The notes under the pieces are model-generated. The model searched no databases. It worked only from the letters and a program-made list of their open reading frames with translations, and was not told where the DNA came from. Positions 53,603-61,626 of a stretch of 64,000 nucleotides of DNA are shown piece by piece (positions within the stretch are counted from its first letter, which is position 1; every line of letters starts with the position of its first letter). The position numbers and the translations under genes are program-made. This stretch comes from Endozoicomonas elysicola (GTDB lineage: Bacteria; Pseudomonadota; Gammaproteobacteria; Pseudomonadales; Endozoicomonadaceae), in assembly GCF_000710775.1 (NCBI RefSeq), contig NZ_JOJP01000001.1, positions 3,942,780 to 4,006,779 on the forward strand, in the 5' to 3' direction.

Positions 53603-56017
53603 ATGAAACTGACACCACACCAGCAAGCTGTTGCCAATCATGATAAAGATCATGCTCTGTGCATTGCCGTAGCGGGCTCCGGCAAAACATCCACCCTGGC
53701 ACAGCTGGTGAGCAATCTACTCCAGAAAGGGGCAGACCCACGGCGAGTGATGGTGATGATGTTCAACAAAGCGGCGCAAATTGATTTTTCGAAGAAGCTT
53801 CGTACCCTAATCGCCAGTGAGACAGACGCTCTGAATCAAGACCAGCTGTTACTGCCAGAAATACGTACCTATCATGCAACGGGCTTGAAACTGCTCAGAA
53901 CACTGGAAGGCTGGGGAGTTCGTGAACCTTACAGCAAGCAACCGCTTTCGGAAAAAGTGGTTGAATTACAGGTCAGAACCCTGATCCTGAAGCTCGCACC
54001 AGAAGCCATTAAAGACCGTATTCGCTCAGATGCTGCCCGTCAGATCGAAACAGTCATCAGCTTTATAGAGTCCGTGAAGGCTCATTTAACCAGCCCGGAA
54101 CAGTGGTTTGAACAAACGGGCTATACTGACGACTACCGCTTTTTTATTAAACTGTTCAAACAGTTTGAACAGTGGCGTCATCAGCAACAGTCCATCACGT
54201 TTACGGACATGCTGTACGATCCGGTCAAACTGATTCTTGAAAATCCACAGCTGATTCCCAGAGTTGAAAACAAAATGGACTTTATCATTGTGGATGAGTA
54301 TCAGGACACATCGACCCTTCAACACCGTTTTACTCAGCTGATTGCAGGACAGCGGGCCCGAATGGTGGCCGTGGGAGATCCGGACCAGACCATCTACGAG
54401 TTTGCCGGTGCGAATATCGGCAATATTCTGAACCACTTTCAGCAGGATTACGGTGACACCGGTGAAGTAAAAGAACTCAGCATGCCCCACACCTTTCGCT
54501 ATGGTCACAGCATTGCCCTGGCTGCCAGCCATTTAATCAGCCAGAACCGATCCCGTAAAAATGTGCTCTGTATTGCCCATCCGGAAAACTCGCCCTCTCT
54601 GATTCGTATCAGCCAGCCAGGATCTGACGACAGTCGCTTTGTGGTTGAGTCACTGACGGAATACCTTGCATCCGGCACACCACCAGAATCCATTGCTATT
54701 CTGGTGAGGGTCTGGGCTCAGGCCGTGCCTATTGAATTGAACCTTCTGGAAATGGGCATCCCCTACACCAGCGATGGCCCTTCCCTCTTCCAGCGCCCGG
54801 AAATTGAAGCACTGATCGATGCAATGGTGATGGCCAGCGGCGGCCTGGCAGAACTGGAGCCCGATATCCGATACCACAAGCTCACCAGACTATTAACTCT
54901 GCCACACATTGGCCTGAAACATCATCATATTGACTGGCTATGCCAACAGCTCAAGGGAAATAGTCATCAATTTGGCAAGGCCCTGGAAAAACTGGCGCCT
55001 GAATTAAAAGACATCAGCGATTTTCAGGCAGGCAAACTAATAGCCCGGGCAGAGCTGTTTACACGGCTCGAGCAAAATGGACTTCAACAAAAAGCCCATA
55101 CACTGATTGCTGCCTATATCCAACAGTCAGAGGTATACGACAGCCTCAGATCCATGAGCCTTAATGAGCAGAGAACCGATGAACAGATTCTGGCAATAAA
55201 AGGCTTCCACCGCTTTCTGAAGCAGCTTAACGAAGACACACCCAGCTGTTGCAACCATATATACGATCTGATTGAAAAGCGAAAAAAACAGAAAGCTCAA
55301 CGACAGCGTTCCAGAAATGGTATCACTCTCAGCTCATGCCATCGCGCCAAAGGACTTGAGTGGCCAGTTGTGCTGTTACCTGGTTTAACCCGCCAATACT
55401 GGCCCTTCCTGCGGGAAGACGAACTCGCTACTCTCTCTCCTGTAAAGAGCAGCAATGCCATTGAATCAGAGCGTCGCCTGCTCTATGTAGCCATGACGCG
55501 GGCAAAACAGCAGTTACACCTGTTTACAGCTGAAGGAGACCTGGCTGGCAGCAGCGCTATGAGAGGGAAAAAAACTCAGGACAATATCAGCCCCTTTGTA
55601 CTGGAAATGAACCTCCCGCACGTACTTTCCCTTGGTAACCTGCTCCATGAAGAGTCTAATGATGCACTGGCCGAAGCCATCGAAAAAACGGGGCTAACAC
55701 CTGTATCAAATCGCTACGTCTGTTCTGCTCGCCCATCACTGGTCACAAGGCTAAAGAAGGCACCCATCATTAAAACGTCCAATCACGCCTCTATTGCCTC
55801 CAACAACAAACAAATCAACAGCCCGACCCAAGGGGTATGCAGCGATGGCCCCTGGCAACTCAGGGCTATTATTGATCACGCCATCTTTGGCCGTGGTGAA
55901 GTGATTGAAGTCAATGACAGCAATTTCTCTATCCGTTTTGACAGTCGTCAGCACGGCGTTAAACGTTTTGCCAAAATTGAAGAAGTTCGTCATCTATTCA
56001 GGGTCCTCACGGCCTGA
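53603..56017 (+). CDS. UvrD/Rep-type superfamily 1 helicase
   Basis: ATP-dependent 3'-5' DNA helicase of 804 residues. Motif I AGSGKTST (24-31), motif II VDEYQDTSTLQ, motif III VGDPDQTIYEFAGAN, motif IV TFRYGHSIALA, motif V SSCHRAKGLEWPVVLLPG, motif VI RRLLYVAMTRAKQQ. The C-terminal 60 residues resemble the RNA polymerase-binding tudor domain of UvrD (AIFGRGEVIEVNDSNFSIRFD). Distinct from canonical UvrD; likely a repair or replication accessory helicase. Confidence 0.92.
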   Translation: MKLTPHQQAVANHDKDHALCIAVAGSGKTSTLAQLVSNLLQKGADPRRVMVMMFNKAAQIDFSKKLRTLIASETDALNQDQLLLPEIRTYHATGLKLLRTLEGWGVREPYSKQPLSEKVVELQVRTLILKLAPEAIKDRIRSDAARQIETVISFIESVKAHLTSPEQWFEQTGYTDDYRFFIKLFKQFEQWRHQQQSITFTDMLYDPVKLILENPQLIPRVENKMDFIIVDEYQDTSTLQHRFTQLIAGQRARMVAVGDPDQTIYEFAGANIGNILNHFQQDYGDTGEVKELSMPHTFRYGHSIALAASHLISQNRSRKNVLCIAHPENSPSLIRISQPGSDDSRFVVESLTEYLASGTPPESIAILVRVWAQAVPIELNLLEMGIPYTSDGPSLFQRPEIEALIDAMVMASGGLAELEPDIRYHKLTRLLTLPHIGLKHHHIDWLCQQLKGNSHQFGKALEKLAPELKDISDFQAGKLIARAELFTRLEQNGLQQKAHTLIAAYIQQSEVYDSLRSMSLNEQRTDEQILAIKGFHRFLKQLNEDTPSCCNHIYDLIEKRKKQKAQRQRSRNGITLSSCHRAKGLEWPVVLLPGLTRQYWPFLREDELATLSPVKSSNAIESERRLLYVAMTRAKQQLHLFTAEGDLAGSSAMRGKKTQDNISPFVLEMNLPHVLSLGNLLHEESNDALAEAIEKTGLTPVSNRYVCSARPSLVTRLKKAPIIKTSNHASIASNNKQINSPTQGVCSDGPWQLRAIIDHAIFGRGEVIEVNDSNFSIRFDSRQHGVKRFAKIEEVRHLFRVLTA

Positions 56018-56503
56018 ATCACTTAGACTGCCACAACGCCTCTTCAAGCCGACTTCAAAAAGTCTGGTTACCCGCGTAAATCGTCCGGCATTCAGTCTAG
56101 ACTCATGTGTGAGCGGGCCCACATTCTGCTTAAACAAGTACATTCCCACCGACTCATCATCCGGCATAAGTACCATTTCATAAGAAACTTCACCGCCTTC
56201 AAACACCTCTTCACTGGCCAGTAAGCCTACTTCAATACCATTTTTCGCGAGTTTCCTGATATACCGGTACTTTCCCTGCAACACCTGCTCTGAGCCAATA
56301 ACCTGATAGACGTAGCCACTGCGCCCAAAGTGCATCAGAAATTGAGAGCCTGCATCAGAGCTGTCAGATAACTTCACACCGCCGTCCTGAAATAGAAAAA
56401 CCTCGCCCTCAAGTTTTACTGGCAACAGTCCCTGACAGTAGCCAATACAGGATGATGCACAGAGAGCAATAGACAAAAAAAGACGAAATACCTGACTGGC
56501 CAT
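55994..56503 (-). CDS. Secreted hypothetical protein
   Basis: 169 residues with an N-terminal signal sequence (hydrophobic to residue 20, cleavage around GYCQG). No recognised domain; a cysteine at position 157 or so. It overlaps the helicase gene end by 24 bases (convergent). Its upstream region (56504-56671) contains no clear signals. Confidence 0.6.
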   Translation of the reverse strand: MASQVFRLFLSIALCASSCIGYCQGLLPVKLEGEVFLFQDGGVKLSDSSDAGSQFLMHFGRSGYVYQVIGSEQVLQGKYRYIRKLAKNGIEVGLLASEEVFEGGEVSYEMVLMPDDESVGMYLFKQNVGPLTHESRLNAGRFTRVTRLFEVGLKRRCGSLSDSGREDPE

Positions 56504-56671
56504 GATGGCTCCCTTGTTTTCAGGAAAGCCGGTAATACTAGTCCGTAAATCTACGACCTGTGTTAATTACTGATTCTGATCAAATGGAGGCGACCGTGAT
56601 TATCCTGCGCAAATTGACTCCCAAAATTAAATTATACTGATGATGGTTTCACTCTTCCGATGGAGTTCCCG

Positions 56672-57028
56672 ATGTTTTACATAGTGAAGGTGGGATTATT
56701 TTTTCTATCCTTTCTGCTGCTCTCAGCCTGTTCGGTACTTGATCATCAAGAGCCCTCCCGGGAAATTCATCCCGTCCCTCCCGACACGCTTCAGGAAAAC
56801 ACCCTTTATACAAATATGACGGCCTATGGTAAGTACATGGGGTGCAGTGCCGGAGTAAAAAACCTTGGTGGACCTCAGGACGGCTGGGTTATGGCCCCCT
56901 CACTACCAGGCACCTATGAAGAGTACCTCAGTGGCTGGGAAGCAGGGTTCAGGAAATGTCGGACAAGTCTGGGCCCCGAAGAAACTTCGGGAGGTCCAGT
57001 GGTCCCCCCGGGAGACCTTTACCCTTGA
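56672..57028 (+). CDS. Small lipoprotein, tandem copy 1
   Basis: 118 residues from ATG 56672 (preceded by GGAG; the ATG at 56660 would lie before the Shine-Dalgarno). Lipobox LLSAC. Conserved with the next protein: ENTLYTNM, YGKYMGCSA, APSLPGTYEEYLSGWEAGFRKCR, and a PVVPPGDLYP tail. Two conserved cysteines beyond the acylated one may pair. Unknown family. Confidence 0.75.
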   Translation: MFYIVKVGLFFLSFLLLSACSVLDHQEPSREIHPVPPDTLQENTLYTNMTAYGKYMGCSAGVKNLGGPQDGWVMAPSLPGTYEEYLSGWEAGFRKCRTSLGPEETSGGPVVPPGDLYP

Positions 57029-57055
57029 GTTTCATTCTTTATTTTGGAGTCTCTT

Positions 57056-57391
57056 ATGTTTCCATTAATGAGATGGGCATCATTTTCTCTGATGATACCG
57101 ATACTTCTTGCCTGTTCTGAGATCAATAAACAGACATCGCCACAGAAAAGTATGCCTCCTCCTCCAGACATCACCCAGGATAATACGCTGTATACCAATA
57201 TGCGTACTTATGGCCAATATATGGGCTGCAGTGCCGCAGAAAGAAATGAAGGCCTGCCTCAAGCAGGCTGGGAACAGGCCCCCTCCCTGCCAGGGACCTA
57301 TGAAGAATACCGCACTGGCTGGCAGGAAGGATTTAATAAATGTCGAATCGGCCTTGGGCCTGTAGTGCCTCCTGATGGAGTCTATCCATAG
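57056..57391 (+). CDS. Small lipoprotein, tandem copy 2
   Basis: 111 residues from ATG 57056, preceded by GGAG (TTG 57044 is less likely). Lipobox ILLAC. Paralogue of the protein at 56672: shared DNTLYTNM, YGQYMGCSAA, APSLPGTYEEYRTGW, FNKCR and PVVPPDGVYP. It starts 28 bases after copy 1. A weak CCCC/GGGG stem follows at 57420-57435. Confidence 0.75.
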   Translation: MFPLMRWASFSLMIPILLACSEINKQTSPQKSMPPPPDITQDNTLYTNMRTYGQYMGCSAAERNEGLPQAGWEQAPSLPGTYEEYRTGWQEGFNKCRIGLGPVVPPDGVYP

Positions 57392-57463
57392 TCCAATGAC
57401 ACTGACTTAAGCTGAAAAGCCCCGTAAACATGGGGATTGATACAGATTGAGGGATTTGAATTG

Positions 57464-57519
57464 GAACCACAAAGATCACGATGAAGAGCTTTTCTTTTCC
57501 TTTGTGCTCTTCGTGGTTC
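57464..57519. repeat. Foldback repeat related to that at 45651
   Basis: Left arm starting GAACCACAAAGATCA (57464-57478) and the complement of TGCTCTTCGTGGTTC (57505-57519) match at 13 of 15 positions. Same ACCACnnAGnnCAC pattern as 45651-45710. Confidence 0.55.
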
Positions 57520-57612
57520 AAACTCTTGAATGCCTTAAAGCCTACTTACTAGCATGACTTTTCCTCTTAAGTCAGTGCCATTGATCCATAGCCCCAAGAC
57601 ATAAGACGTTAT

Positions 57613-59814
57613 CTACTTACGACGCCCTTTTTTCTGTCGGCTGGACGTGCTTTTTGACTTGCTGGCTGAACGATTATCCCATTGTCCGCCTCGTGCTTTT
57701 TGAAAAGTACCAGGTGTCTTTACCCGCTGGCCAGATCGTCTCTGCCCTTTCTGCTCTTCTTCCGGCACCAGTTGATGCTTACCAGCGCCAATAAGGTCAG
57801 AGCGATTCATATCCCGTAGAGCCTGACGCAAGAAGGGCCAGTTTTTCGCATCATGGTAACGGAGAAAAGCCTTCTGTAAACGACGCTGATCAAGCGTTCT
57901 TGGCGTGTAAAGACGAGGACTTTTATAGCTGATCCGTTTCAGCGGATTTTTCTCAGCATGGTACATGGCCGTCGCCAGCGACATAGGCGATGGATAGAAG
58001 GTCTGTACCTGATCCACACGGAACTTGTTTTTCTTCAGCCATAAAGAAAGGTTCAACATATCTTCATCTTCGCAGCCGGGATGAGCCGCAATAAAGTAAG
58101 GAATCAGATACTGTTTTTTACCCGCCTTCTGAGAGAAGTGCTCAAACATCTTTTTAAACGCATCATAAGTCCCCATACCCGGCTTCATCATCAGGTCCAG
58201 GGTGCCTTTCTCAGTATGTTCCGGTGCGATCTTCAGATAGCCACCCACATGGTGAGTCACCAGCTCTTCCACATACTCAGGATCTTCTACTGCCAAGTCA
58301 TAACGAAGGCCAGAGGCGATGGCGATTTTCTTGATACCCGGCAACGCCCGTGCTTTGCGATAGAGTTCAGTGGTCTGCTTGTGTGAGGTTTTCAGGTTTT
58401 TGCAGATACCCGGAAAAACACAAGAGAGTCGACGGCAACTGGCCTGAATCTGATCATCCTTACAATTCAGGTGATACATATTCGCGGTTGGACCACCCAG
58501 GTCAGAAATCTGACCAGTAAAGCCCGGCACTTTCTCACGAATATCTTCCAGCTCTGCCAGCACTGACTCGTGTGAACGACTCTGGATCACTCGCCCTTCG
58601 TGCTCAGTGATAGAGCAGAAACTACAACCACCAAAACACCCACGCATAATGTTCACGGAGGTTTTAATCATGTCGTAAGCCGGAATTTTAGCATTACCAT
58701 AAGACGGATGTGGTCGGCGCTGATAGAACAGACCAAAGACACCATCAATCTCAGGTGTTTCCAGCGGGATTGGTGGCGGATTGACCCAGAGTTCACGATT
58801 GCCGTGCTTCTGTACCAATACCCTGGCATTGTGCGGATTGGACTCCTGATGCAACACTCTCGAAGCATGGGCATAAAGTGACGGGTCATTGCGCACTTTT
58901 TCAAACGAAGGCAGTCGTATACAGGTCGTTTCAGGGTTCAGCTTTTCTTCACGATGCAGTGGCATCGGAATAATCCGCACCGGCTGAACCTCATTAATGG
59001 ATGAACTCTCTTCGGTTTGACAGCTTTCTTCTTCTTTATAGTCGTAAGGGCTGGATCCAAATGCTTCCTGCAGAGAACTGATATCCCGTGGCCAATCGAT
59101 TCGGGAAGAGTCGATTTCTGTCCAACCACCAGGCACCTGCGGCTTCACAACCACGGTACCGCGAACATCATGGATATCTCGAATATTAACCCCGGCAGCT
59201 AACCGGTCGGCCACTTCTGCCATGGCCCTTTCTGCATTTCCGTACAGCAAAATTTCTGCGGTTGCATCCACAAGAACTGAACGTCGAACCTCATCACTCC
59301 AGTAATCATACTGAGCAATACGGCGAAGACTGGCTTCAATCCCCCCCAGAATAACCGGAACCTCACTGTACGCCTCTTTGCAACGCTGGCTATAAACAAT
59401 CACCGAACGATCCGGCCGCTTGCCGGGTTCCGCATGGGGTGTATAAGCATCGTCATTACGAACTTTCAAATCAGCCGTATACCGGTTGATCATGGAATCC
59501 ATATTGCCGCCGGTAACCCCAAAAAACAGGTTGGGTTTACCCAGACGTTTGAAGTCTTCCGCATTGCTCCAGTCCGGCTGGGCAATGATCCCTACACGAA
59601 AACCCTGAGATTCGAGAAAGCGGCCAATAACAGCCATACCAAAGCTGGGATGGTCCACATAAGCATCACCAGTAACAATAATGATGTCGCAGGAATCCCA
59701 GCCCAGATCATCCATTTCCTGACGGGACATGGGAAGGTAAGGGGCTGTGCCATAACATTCTGCCCAGTACTTGGGGTATGAAAACAGGTCAGGGGCAGTT
59801 TTTGGTGTTGGCAT
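57613..59814 (-). CDS. ygiQ: YgiQ family radical SAM protein
   Basis: 733 residues: N-terminal B12-binding-like region, central radical SAM domain with CFGGCSFC (C393, C397, C400), and a basic C-terminal tail. The exact substrate of YgiQ is not established. The protein is highly conserved in proteobacteria. Single gene, followed by a repeat and the small lipoproteins on the opposite strand. Confidence 0.93.
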   Translation of the reverse strand: MPTPKTAPDLFSYPKYWAECYGTAPYLPMSRQEMDDLGWDSCDIIIVTGDAYVDHPSFGMAVIGRFLESQGFRVGIIAQPDWSNAEDFKRLGKPNLFFGVTGGNMDSMINRYTADLKVRNDDAYTPHAEPGKRPDRSVIVYSQRCKEAYSEVPVILGGIEASLRRIAQYDYWSDEVRRSVLVDATAEILLYGNAERAMAEVADRLAAGVNIRDIHDVRGTVVVKPQVPGGWTEIDSSRIDWPRDISSLQEAFGSSPYDYKEEESCQTEESSSINEVQPVRIIPMPLHREEKLNPETTCIRLPSFEKVRNDPSLYAHASRVLHQESNPHNARVLVQKHGNRELWVNPPPIPLETPEIDGVFGLFYQRRPHPSYGNAKIPAYDMIKTSVNIMRGCFGGCSFCSITEHEGRVIQSRSHESVLAELEDIREKVPGFTGQISDLGGPTANMYHLNCKDDQIQASCRRLSCVFPGICKNLKTSHKQTTELYRKARALPGIKKIAIASGLRYDLAVEDPEYVEELVTHHVGGYLKIAPEHTEKGTLDLMMKPGMGTYDAFKKMFEHFSQKAGKKQYLIPYFIAAHPGCEDEDMLNLSLWLKKNKFRVDQVQTFYPSPMSLATAMYHAEKNPLKRISYKSPRLYTPRTLDQRRLQKAFLRYHDAKNWPFLRQALRDMNRSDLIGAGKHQLVPEEEQKGQRRSGQRVKTPGTFQKARGGQWDNRSASKSKSTSSRQKKGRRK

Positions 59815-59934
59815 GGATTATTCAGTGCAGTGATTAAAAACCCGCTATTCTCACAGAAATCGGCGATCAGTCCTACCTCGGTTTTCAAACGATGCACTGA
59901 TTAATTACGATAAACGACTCAGAAAAACCGGCAA

Positions 59935-59954
59935 AAGCCGGTTTCAGCAGGGGG
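59935..59954 (-). terminator. Terminator of the acyl-CoA ligase gene
   Basis: AAACCGGC and GCCGGTTT, 8-bp perfect stem with AAAA loop; the minus strand continues in TTTTT. It lies 15 bases beyond the ligase stop. Confidence 0.85.
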
Positions 59955-59969
59955 AAAAGCGAACAGAGA

Positions 59970-61538
59970 CTATTCTTTCGACGCCACTTTCACCCATTCC
60001 CTTAACTCTCTTTTCAACACTTTACCCGTTGCACTGAGCGGGAACGCCTCAAAGACCCGGACATATCGAGGATATTTGTAATCCCCCAGCTGCTGCCGCG
60101 CCCAGGTTTTTACCAGCTCTGGTGACAGCTCCCGACCTTCATGCAGTATCAGGCAGGCCATGATTTCTTCCACATAGTAGTCATCAGGCACTCCAATCAC
60201 GGCAGCCTGCATAATATCAGGGTGGGCCAATAGGACCTCTTCGACCTCACGGGGGTACACATTAAACCCACCGCGAATGATCAGGTCTTTCTTGCGATCG
60301 ACAATATAGTAGTTACCCGCCTCATCGCACCGGGCAATATCACCGGTAAGAAACCAACCGTTATTAAGCACTTCAGCCGTCTGTTCCGGCTTGTTAAAAT
60401 ACCCCTTCATGACATTGTGCCCACGGATGGCCAGTTCTCCATCTCTGTCAGGGGGCAAACTATTGCCATCCACATCGACGATTTTCAGGGATACTCCGGG
60501 AATCGGGCGACCAATAGAGCCGGGAATCCGCTCCTGATCAGTTGTATTGAAACAGGCAACCGGCGACGTTTCCGACAAACCATACCCCTCAAGCACCGTA
60601 ACCTTGAAGTTGGCTTCAAACGCTCTTAAAACTTCCAGCGGCATTGGACCACCACCACTGATACAGAGCCTGAGCCGATCCGTAATCGTTTGCCGGTCAC
60701 TTTCTCCCACTGAATCAACCGCTGCATTCAGGGCGATGTACATGGTAGGAACGCCTGAAAAAAACGAGACCTCTTCCCGAGCCAGCAGCTGCAGTGTTGT
60801 CTCAGCATCAAACCGAACCATCAGCACCAGCGTGGAGGCAGAAGTCACAGCGTGAAGCATATGCGCTGTCTGGGCAAAAGTATGAAACAGCGGCATGGCC
60901 ACCAAATGGGTATCATTGACATCGGTAGCCAATAACGCCGAACAGATTAGCGCATTCATCGCCAGGTTATGATGGGTCAGCTCAGCACCCTTAGGCTTGC
61001 CCGTAGTCCCTGATGTATAAAGGATCGCGGCAGTATCATCCGCTGAACGATCTTCCGGATCATCCATTGGTGTATTGGATAAGAGCATCGCCAGCGTTGG
61101 CTGGTCCTGCCAGCTATCCGTTTGCAGACTACTGGTAATGGCAAAAAAGTGCTGACAGCTGTTTACCTGATTAAACGCTTCCAGTCCGAACTGCCCTAAA
61201 GGCAGTTCACTGGTTCCTTCAAAGCAGAGAAAGGCTACCGCCTGACTGTCCGAGAGATGGTAAGCAATTTCTTTTGGTTTCAGAAGAATATTGAGAGGCA
61301 CCACCACGGCACCAGCGCTGAGAATACCGTAGTAAACCATCAAAAACTGGGGAAGGTTCGGGCAGCTCATGACAACCCGATCACCGGGCTTGATACCCTG
61401 CTGCTGTAATCCCTTGCCAATACTGGCCGAAGCACTTTTCAACTCCTGATAGCTGATGCGCACATCACCAAACACGATGGCGGTTTTATCAGGATATACA
61501 GCAGCACTCCGATAAAGGAAATCAGCAAGATTAGACAT
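59970..61538 (-). CDS. AMP-dependent long-chain acyl-CoA ligase family protein
   Basis: ATP-dependent acyl-CoA synthetase of 522 residues. AMP-binding motif YTSGTTGKPKGAELTH, GYGLSETSPV, TGDIARCDEAG and the catalytic lysine region SATGKVLKREL. Chain-length preference cannot be assigned. ATG 61538 is favoured over GTG 61550. It begins 88 bases after the stop of polB. Confidence 0.9.
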   Translation of the reverse strand: MSNLADFLYRSAAVYPDKTAIVFGDVRISYQELKSASASIGKGLQQQGIKPGDRVVMSCPNLPQFLMVYYGILSAGAVVVPLNILLKPKEIAYHLSDSQAVAFLCFEGTSELPLGQFGLEAFNQVNSCQHFFAITSSLQTDSWQDQPTLAMLLSNTPMDDPEDRSADDTAAILYTSGTTGKPKGAELTHHNLAMNALICSALLATDVNDTHLVAMPLFHTFAQTAHMLHAVTSASTLVLMVRFDAETTLQLLAREEVSFFSGVPTMYIALNAAVDSVGESDRQTITDRLRLCISGGGPMPLEVLRAFEANFKVTVLEGYGLSETSPVACFNTTDQERIPGSIGRPIPGVSLKIVDVDGNSLPPDRDGELAIRGHNVMKGYFNKPEQTAEVLNNGWFLTGDIARCDEAGNYYIVDRKKDLIIRGGFNVYPREVEEVLLAHPDIMQAAVIGVPDDYYVEEIMACLILHEGRELSPELVKTWARQQLGDYKYPRYVRVFEAFPLSATGKVLKRELREWVKVASKE

Positions 61539-61626
61539 TGAAACAACCACTCTGAACAGGAACGGAAAATATCGACTCCCATCAGAAAGTAGTTACCGGT
61601 CATTAAAAACTCAAACTATTGGCTAT

